Positions 57,429 to 64,000 of a stretch of 64,000 nt of DNA are shown here, one piece after another. Location of the stretch: positions 5,850,991 to 5,914,990 of the forward strand of contig JAZAYU010000015.1 of the NCBI GenBank assembly GCA_038501625.1. Direction: 5' to 3'. Position 1 is the first letter of the stretch; each line of letters starts with the position of its first letter. The notes under the pieces are model-generated. The model was not told the DNA's origin. It searched no databases and was given only the letters and a program-made list of their open reading frames with translations. Position numbers and translations under genes: made by a program. Source of the stretch: Corbicula japonica. Lineage: Eukaryota > Mollusca > Bivalvia > Venerida > Cyrenidae.

Positions 57429-57694
57429 ATTTTCTCATATTCTTTTTTATAATTATATTCTTCAAATAATTTTATAAATGTATTGTGTTTAAAATGATTA
57501 AAATAAACTATTTTTATTATTCATTTTTTTAATTTCTGTTAAACCTGTTAAGACCTGTGTTTGACAATATTTGAATGAACATGCAATCAAAATAGATGAA
57601 AGCAGGTGAAACATCGAGGCCCTTATTTCGTTTATTGTATAGTTGTGCCAGAGGCACTGAGGCAGCATGCAGAATAATAATAATTATGTTAATA

Positions 57695-57772
57695 GCACAA
57701 CTTAAAATTAGATTTAATTAATCTTATTAATCACAACTTAAAATTAGATTTAATTAATCTTATTAATCTATT
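57695..57772. repeat. Perfect ~38-bp tandem duplication
   Basis: 'cacaacttaaaattagattt' followed by AATTAATCTTATTAAT occurs twice in direct succession. Confidence 0.85.
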
Positions 57773-57861
57773 TTTTGCAATTTCATACAAATTCGGAGAT
57801 TTTGACTGTAAATCCGGAGTTCCGGTGAGGTAACTTAAAATCCAGAGATTTGGCAGGCCTG

Positions 57862-59563
57862 AAAATCTTTCTTAAAATGTGACAGACATTTATGGCTATG
57901 TTTCCTTAATTAAAAAGAACAAAACATTTACCAAAAAATCAGAGTTGGTGGAATATGATCTCACGGCCGTCAAAATATATGATGTTTCAACCCCTTGCGA
58001 CCACCCTCTGCCACGTGACTGCATAAACTGTAGGTGCCGTTACACATTTCATGCCTAATCCTATGCTGATATAAACAATGATAAATCGATGGTGATATAT
58101 ACAATGATACATGATAAACATTTTGTTGAAGGAACTATTTCGCACAATATGAAATTTTCGGGATAAATGTTATAGCTCTTCACTGACGCACGTACGTACA
58201 TACATACGGACTGAGTTTCACAAAACTGTAATGTCAGTCTAAATTGTCAAACAGATAAATGACCACTCACTTCCCGTCAGGACACTTAATTATGTATACT
58301 AATCATTACAGGAAGTCGGCAATTTCAATTTCACACCTCGGATACAGATTTTCCATAAAAAAATGAATATAACAACCAGCAGCGAATTCTTCTTTTCTTT
58401 GTTAGCACAAGCAGTTTAAGACGGTCGTGCTATTACCTCCCTTTATGTTTTATTTGCTTGTAATCTCTAATAAAAGTACATTGCGCTAGTTTACAAGAAG
58501 AAAAAATAGTAATTTACATATATTAAGATTAAATATAGACAACAGTGATCCTATTGTAAATATGAACCTCCATATTGAAACACTTCTTTGACAATTTTTC
58601 ATTATTTATATAAAAAAAATTAAGATGCACAGAAAGAGAAAGATAGAGACAAAGTTAAAACACATTTTTTCCCATCGGTATGATCGCGTTAAATGCCATT
58701 TGAATCAAACATCAAAACGTTTTTTGTAATTTGAATCAAACATCAGAACCTATACTTATAATTTTGCCACGTAGAACACGGTAACAGTCGATGGATTGAT
58801 TGATTTATTGATTGATTTGTTGGTTCATTATTATCGGCGCATTAATCAAACGGAACTAGCCACAAAGAAAATTATGTAGTAAAGAATTTACTTTTTGATT
58901 CTCACCCGTTATGCATTTGCAAGGGCAAGTGACGGAATAATCACACGCATATACCGGTAATATGATAATCGATTCTTCGTTCAAATATATTTTAGTTATG
59001 TCACTTGCATTTTGAAAATGAGTTTCCATATTTCTTTTGTTCATGTATGGTATATAATTTTCTGGTTACATTGTCCATACTTTTGTTTTAACATCCTTCT
59101 TTATATAAAATGTTTTATTATTATATTTCTATTAACAAACGCAAGCTTTTTGTTGTAATATTTGAAGATATGTGCAAAAAAGAGTACTATCAAGTTTTCG
59201 ACAAACAGGCCAAAGTGGCAGAGTTTTAAAGATTTGAGTCTCTGGATAATTAAGCGAGCGTTAACACTGTCAAAAGATGTTGTTTGATACCATTTAGCTC
59301 ATGTTGTTCATCTTGATAAGTCCATGTTACCGACGATTAGCCATATATTTTGATATGAGCAACCCAGATTTGTGACAATGTCTTTCCACGGGGGTGGGTT
59401 GTTGTATTCTAGACCTTATAGGTGTAAAAAATTTAATAGCGTACCAAATGAGTTTACATTTCATATGTTTTTAGATTTAGAGCATCCTTCTTAACACTCA
59501 TATGCTCATATACAAACTACACATAAGGCGAACTTACACAGAATTAACGATCTTACTGATAAT
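57862..59563. other. AT-rich unique DNA, no feature recognised
   Basis: It contains 'gattgattgatttattgattgattt' (58794-58820), a small GATT-type tract, and ACGTACGTACATACATACGG at 58189-58209. No exon, array or terminal repeat. Confidence 0.45.
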
Positions 59564-59564
59564 T

Positions 59565-61560
59565 ATGCCCCCCTTCGAAGAAGCGGGGGTATATTGCTTT
59601 GCACATGTCGGTCGGTCGGTCGGTCGGTATGTCGGTCGGTATGTCGGTCGGTATGTCGGTCGGTATGTCGGTCCGTAGACCACATCTTGTCCGATCAATA
59701 ACTAGACAACGCTTTGTGGTACAGTCCTCATATTTGGTGTGGAGGTTGGTCATGACCAGTAGAAGACCCCTATTGATTTTGGGGTCAGTAGGTCAAAGGT
59801 CAAGGTCACAGTGGCCTTGACCACAAAAACCTTGTCCGATCAATAACTAGACAACGCTTTGTGATACAGTCCTCATATTTGGTGTGGAGGTTGGTCATGA
59901 CCAGTAGAAGACCCCTATTGATTTTGGGGTCAGTAGGTCAAAGGTCAAGGTCACAGTGGCCTTGACCACAAAAACCTTGTCCGATCAATAACTAGACAAC
60001 GCTTTGTGATACAGTCCTCATATTTGGTGTGGAGGTTGGTCATGACCAGTAGAAGACCCCTATTGATTTTGGGGTCAGTAGGTCAAAGGTCAAGGTCACA
60101 GTGGCCTTGACCACAAAAACCTTGTCCGATCAATAACTAGACAACGCTTTGTGATACAGTCCTCATATTTGGTGTGGAGGTTGGTCATGACCAGTAGAAG
60201 ACCCCTATTGATTTTGGGGTCAGTAGGTCAAAGGTCAAGGTCACAGTGGCCTTGACCACAAAAACCTTGTCCGATCAATAACTAGACAACGCTTTGTGGT
60301 ACAGTCCTCATATTTGGTGTGGAGGTTGGTCATGACCAGTAGAAGACCCCTATTGATTTTGGGGTCAGTAGGTCAAAGGTCAAGGTCACAGTGGCCTTGA
60401 CCACAAAAACCTTGTCCGATCAATAACTAGACAACGCTTTGTGATACAGTCCTCATATTTGGTGTGGAGGTTGGTCATGACCAGTAGAAGACCCCTATTG
60501 ATTTTGGGGTCAGTAGGTCAAAGGTCAAGGTCACAGTGGCCTTGACCACAAAAACCTTGTCCGATCAATAACTAGACAACGCTTTGTGATACAGTCCTCA
60601 TATTTGGTGTGGAGGTTGGTCATGACCAGTAGAAGAACCCTATTGATTTTAGGATCAGTAGGTCAAAGGTCAAGGTCACAGTGGCCTTTGCATACAAAAA
60701 CGTTGTCCGATCAATAACTAGACAACGCTTTGTGATACAGTCCTCATATTTGGTGTGGAGGTTGGTCATGACCAGTAGAAGAACCCTATTGATTTTAGGA
60801 TCAGTAGGTCAAAGGTCAAGGTCACAGTGGCCTTTGCATACAAAAACGTTGTCCGATCAATAACTAGACAACGCTTTGTGATACAGACCTCATATTTGGT
60901 GTGGAAGTTGGTCGTGACCAGTAGAAGACCCCTATTGGTTTTGGGGTCAGTAGGTCAAAGGTCAAGGTCACGGTGGCCTTGACAACAAAAAACCTTGTTC
61001 GATCAATAACTAGACAACGTTTTTATGTTTATTTGTATAATAAAATAAAATACTTCTCAGTGTAAAGTTGTGATTATTTTTCCCCATGACAATTTCAAGT
61101 AAAGATATATATTAATGATCCATAACATTAATTTTAAACTATTTCAATATATGCCGTGTCATAAATAGGCACTGATTATCACTCACTTGTGTTTATTAAA
61201 TGCTTTGGTTTCGTATGGATGGTCACTAAAGCCTGCACATTACCGGAATTGACATAACACTAGAGCTACTATATCTCCGCCAATAGCGAATATTTGATTT
61301 AAATTACAATAAAATCCTTTGTGTTAGACTAGGTTAATCTACACGCGCTTATGTTTGTCGAGGTAAATGTAATCCTCTCATTAGATGACCTGGTTATTGA
61401 TATATAGGAGTTCCACCGTCTTGTAAATTGCTTTCATGACTGGTACCCTTCATTGCTAAAGCTTACAAAAGTCTCTAAATTTCCAAAAATTTAAATTCAA
61501 TGCTAATAGATATCACTTGCACGTCAGGGGGGGCATTTGTGTTTGACAAACACCTCTTGT
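59565..61560. repeat. Complete cassette: ~9 near-identical 145-bp units with DR1/DR0 half-sites
   Basis: The start hairpin ATGCCCCCCTTC/GAAGCGGGGGTAT is at 59565-59592, followed by (GTCG)n/GTATGTCG. Units begin at about 59685 and then every 145 bp (59830, 59975, 60120, 60265, 60410, 60555, 60700, 60845), with a partial one at 60990. Each has 'gtcagtaggtcaaaggtcaa' + GGTCACAGTGGCC. Most differ at 0-2 positions. After ~500 bp of unique DNA the end hairpin GTGTTTGACAAACAC and CTCTTGT close it at 61539-61560. Confidence 0.9.
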
Positions 61561-61801
61561 TTATTGTACAGATTATTTTATTAGGTTAAGTTTTTAGTTA
61601 TTGAATTCAAAAGTAATGTCGGTAATCCATATTTTAAATGATCACAAATATAACACATTTGGTTCAGCAAAACTTTTTTTATTTTATGAGCTTGTTTACG
61701 TTCTATAGTTTATATATCAAGGGTTCAGTGCGAGACTATTGTAACTCCTTCTTTATTACAATGTAGTTACAATAGTTTTGCACTGACCCCTCGAAATATT
61801 A

Positions 61802-62024
61802 CTCTATTGCAAAAGAAAGTGCACACTTTCTTTTCGGTGATTGCTCATTACAGCTTTTCTTAAAGCCTAAATATTTGGTATCAACATTGAAAATAGACAT
61901 AGATAGTTTTACTATAGAATTAAAATGATCTAATCTCAATTTTGATGCCAAATATTTTGACATCAAAAAAGCATTTAAAGAAAAATCACCGAAATCAAAG
62001 TGCATACTTTCTTTTGGAATAGAG
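61802..62024. mobile_element. 223-bp TA-site MITE
   Basis: The ends CTCTATTGCAAAAGAAAGT and ACTTTCTTTTGGAATAGAG are inverse with two changes, next to TA at 61800-61801 and 62025-62026. GGTGATT... / ...AATCACC lies inside. A separate hairpin (CAGTGCGAGACTATTGTAACT / AGTTACAATAGTTTTGCACTG) precedes it at about 61727-61788. Confidence 0.8.
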
Positions 62025-62139
62025 TATAGGTTAAAGAAAAGCGGTTATTATCTTGGCAATAGCATGCACTTATTTGAATTGGCCGAACAACTGTGCCATT
62101 AACAAATTGCGATAAACGAAAAATTTCCTTTACGAATCT

Positions 62140-62750
62140 AATGTATTTCTCTTAAAAACGAACGTTACTTAATCAAAAAAACGTAATCGCGAACGTTTAT
62201 ATTTTCGGCGTCAAAATACGAGGCGTGTTGAACTTCGTCAAATCGCAATTGAAAAATTAATCGACGGTGAAAGTTTTTGAAAATTGACTATGGAATTGAA
62301 AATATATTGTTCCTGAACATATCAAAAAATTGCAAAAAAACTTGGGGCCAATTTTTTCTAATAATTGGACTTTAAACATGAAAAATCGATGAAAACTCGA
62401 AATTTTCAAACATCCAATTTTTGTTATTAATTTAACAATTGTAAAGAAATGTATCATGTTTTTCCTATCAGCATGAAAGAAATCACTAACATGATCATTC
62501 TGTTCAGTTAAATTGTCTCTATGCGTCACTATTTTAGATCAAAAATGAAAAATACGGCGATTTTACGGCTATTGACAGACCGTCAAAAACGTGCGTAGAT
62601 GGTGTTGTTTGCGACGTCGTATACAGTGATAGGATTTATAACTGCCAAAACCAATGTCCATTTCGTATCAGGAATATCATGAACTTTCATTTGATACCAA
62701 ATTCCATTACTTTCTCGAAATTTTTTTTAAAGGTACATTCCACCTTAAGT
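62140..62750. repeat. Right arm of the ~570-bp inverted repeat
   Basis: Inverse copy of 56216-56790, ending AAAGGTACATTCCACCTT near 62746. Roughly 85-90 % similar by eye. Confidence 0.85.
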
Positions 62751-62754
62751 GTTT

Positions 62755-62960
62755 GCAAAATCGTCGCGAATTTCTGCCGTTTCGTTTAAATTATGCTATA
62801 CATAACGTGTAAGCGAGTATAGGCAGTATTTGGAGATACGTTGTATCTATATGAAATTGAACTCATTTAGAAACGGAATGAAAATTAATTGCAACATTAT
62901 AATTCTACATACAATGTTTGTTTGTAGAAATTATAAAATATAATTATTTAATTTTACACA
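62755..62960. repeat. Direct repeat partner of 55980-56215
   Basis: Same orientation as its partner, although the adjacent 570-bp block is inverted, so the two blocks belong to different elements. More diverged than the inverted arms. Confidence 0.6.
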
Positions 62961-63884
62961 GTTGCTGTTGTTGTTTTGTTGAAGCGCATTCATATAATTA
63001 CTTGTTTGCTAAATTGAAGCATGTAATCAGTGAAATATTATTTTACTAACGACAAACTGAGTAAATCAAAATTGAACCAGGGTCTATTCATTTTATTCAT
63101 AGAACTTGATGTACGTAATTGTCGCCCAAAACTGCCATGTGCGTGTCAAACCGTGATGACATTTGATAACGGGACACATTTTTCTTCTGGTCTCTCGCCG
63201 ACAGTCGCTAATTGCTATCAAAACAAACTCGGCATGACAAAGGAAGTTTATTACAAAACACCTGCTAATTTGGCCCAACTTTCCGCTAGGCTGAGATTGT
63301 CTAACAGCTCTGCTCTAGCCAATCAGTCCTGTTAGCATAACCAAATCGTACAGAAACTCCGCCTCCCACCAGTCAGGGCTCCCATATGAATTTTTAAGAT
63401 TATTTCTATTGGCGGGAGGCGGAGTTACACGTTAACTTAAACGACGATAATTTATTCTTTCATAAAATATTTAACAGTTTTTAATAGGGCATTAGGTGAA
63501 AAGATATATGCTTTAAAATGTGATGAAATAAAGCTGTGAATGATAGCCATATTTTTTTGTTATGTACTTGAAATAAAGTAAACAATATTTCTGTTCTCAG
63601 TACTTGTTTTTATTAAATAAAATATTAGTTTTTGTTCATGCTTAAAATGCTTTGGTTTATGAAATTGCATAAAAGAATTATAAAAAAAACAGCGAGTTGA
63701 ATGTACTTAATTGATTTTTTCAAGGTTCCGTCGGGGATGTTTTGGGCCGTATATAGCTGCATCAAAGTTGCTTAAAGAGTCCCCATTGTACTTATTGATT
63801 TTCTCAATGGTTACGCCGGCGATGTATCGGGCCATATTTACCTGCATAAAAGTTGCTTAAAAATCGCCAATTTTAGCAGTTTTT
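62961..63884. other. Unique DNA with a GC-box inverted pair
   Basis: CTCCGCCTCCCACCAGT (about 63358-63374) is the near-inverse of ATTGGCGGGAGGCGGAG (about 63408-63424), with a CCAAT (about 63320) upstream. These are Sp1/NF-Y-like motifs in palindromic layout. 'ctgcat(c/a)aaagttgcttaaa' occurs twice near 63757 and 63841. No exon recognised. Confidence 0.45.
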
Positions 63885-64000
63885 CAACTCGACTTATGAA
63901 TGAGTCAAGGTAAAAAACGGCATTTGAGAGGTGAAAATCCACCCCTCGACTTATGGACGGATCGACCTATGGCTGAGTATATACGGTAACTTTTTGTATG

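Larger units (their letters stand above)
57121..57861. mobile_element. Relative of the 14971-16214 hAT element
   Basis: The ends are AGGCCTGCCAAA and TTTGGCAGGCCT, close to CAGACCTGCCAA of the intact element, with 'ttcggagattttg' repeated just inside both ends. No convincing 8-bp duplication is left. It holds the GAT/GGT microsatellite and a 38-bp tandem duplication. Confidence 0.6.
55881..63988. mobile_element. Possible composite 8.1-kb unit with inverted CCGTATA...ACTCAGCCATA ends
   Basis: 'taccgtataaaattattata' + CTCAGCCATAAGTCGAG at 55879-55916 is matched in inverse at 63945-63990 (CTCGACTTATGGACGG...CCTATGGCTGAGTATATACGGTA). Both ends touch TA. CCGTATA at the tip is also the tip of 43956-44737. 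No transposase is readable between them, and several other elements lie inside, so this may be one old element or two separate copies. Confidence 0.45.

Noticed and set aside
57264..57452. Asp/Gly-rich small protein
   Set aside because: It is the translation of a GAT/GGT microsatellite with a Met-rich chance leader, inside a hAT relic.
59599..59820. MSVGRSVGMSVG-type peptide
   Set aside because: Translation of the GTCGGTCG stretch after the cassette start hairpin.
63030..63335. 101-codon frame as a host gene
   Set aside because: No recognisable domain, codon bias or splice context. It lies in AT-rich DNA within the possible composite element. Left unannotated.
50700..64000. Further RBM33-like exons downstream
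   Set aside because: No stretch with acceptor, compatible phase and Gly/Arg/Pro-rich content convinced me. The remaining exons probably lie beyond 64000.

Overview
This is AT-rich animal nuclear DNA from one locus. It has short exons with GT/AG borders in very long introns, and most of the rest is repeats. The repeat style is arrays of ~125-180 bp units holding AGGTCA half-sites, opened by a small hairpin and a GTCCGTCCGTCC-type stretch and closed by a second hairpin. I associate this with bivalve molluscs (venerid or dreissenid clams). That is recollection, not a search, and no species can be named. I see no bacterial genes, CRISPR array, rRNA or recognisable tRNA.

The only host gene I can support runs on the + strand. 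Five exons (5157-5227, 9092-9173, 10915-11046, 18246-18390, 50558-50699) join in one open frame with matching intron phases (2, 0, 0, 1). They encode an acidic, Asp/Glu-rich segment followed by a charged Lys/Gln/Gly/Arg-rich segment. Composition and order resemble the N-terminal half of the RNA-binding protein RBM33. The true first and last exons lie outside the window, or are not recognisable inside it. The last visible intron (18391-50557, 32.2 kb) holds most of the unusual DNA.

Layout. 1-5.1 kb: truncated TA-site transposon, then four half-site arrays. 5.1-11.1 kb: three exons with MITEs and TA/TTAA-site elements between them. 11.1-18.2 kb: a TA-site element whose empty site can be read from a neighbouring repeat copy, then a broken pogo/Tigger-type transposase (minus strand) split by a 1,244-bp hAT-type insertion with a perfect 8-bp target duplication. 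18.4-36.2 kb: nested half-site cassettes cut by several TIR elements. 36.2-46.4 kb: a minisatellite of a 24-bp monomer (about 350 copies), interrupted by two foreign transposons whose insertion sites can be read exactly from the monomer. 46.5-55.4 kb: more half-site arrays, a retroelement reverse-transcriptase fragment and 3'-end relatives of it, a Tc1-like remnant, exon 5, and a second poly-G hAT-like element. 55.9-64 kb: a possible 8-kb composite bounded by inverted termini, containing large inverted and direct repeats and a very homogeneous 145-bp array.

The long reading frames in 36-46 kb are not genes. The 24-bp monomer is a multiple of three and stop-free in two frames on each strand, so it gives long frames automatically.
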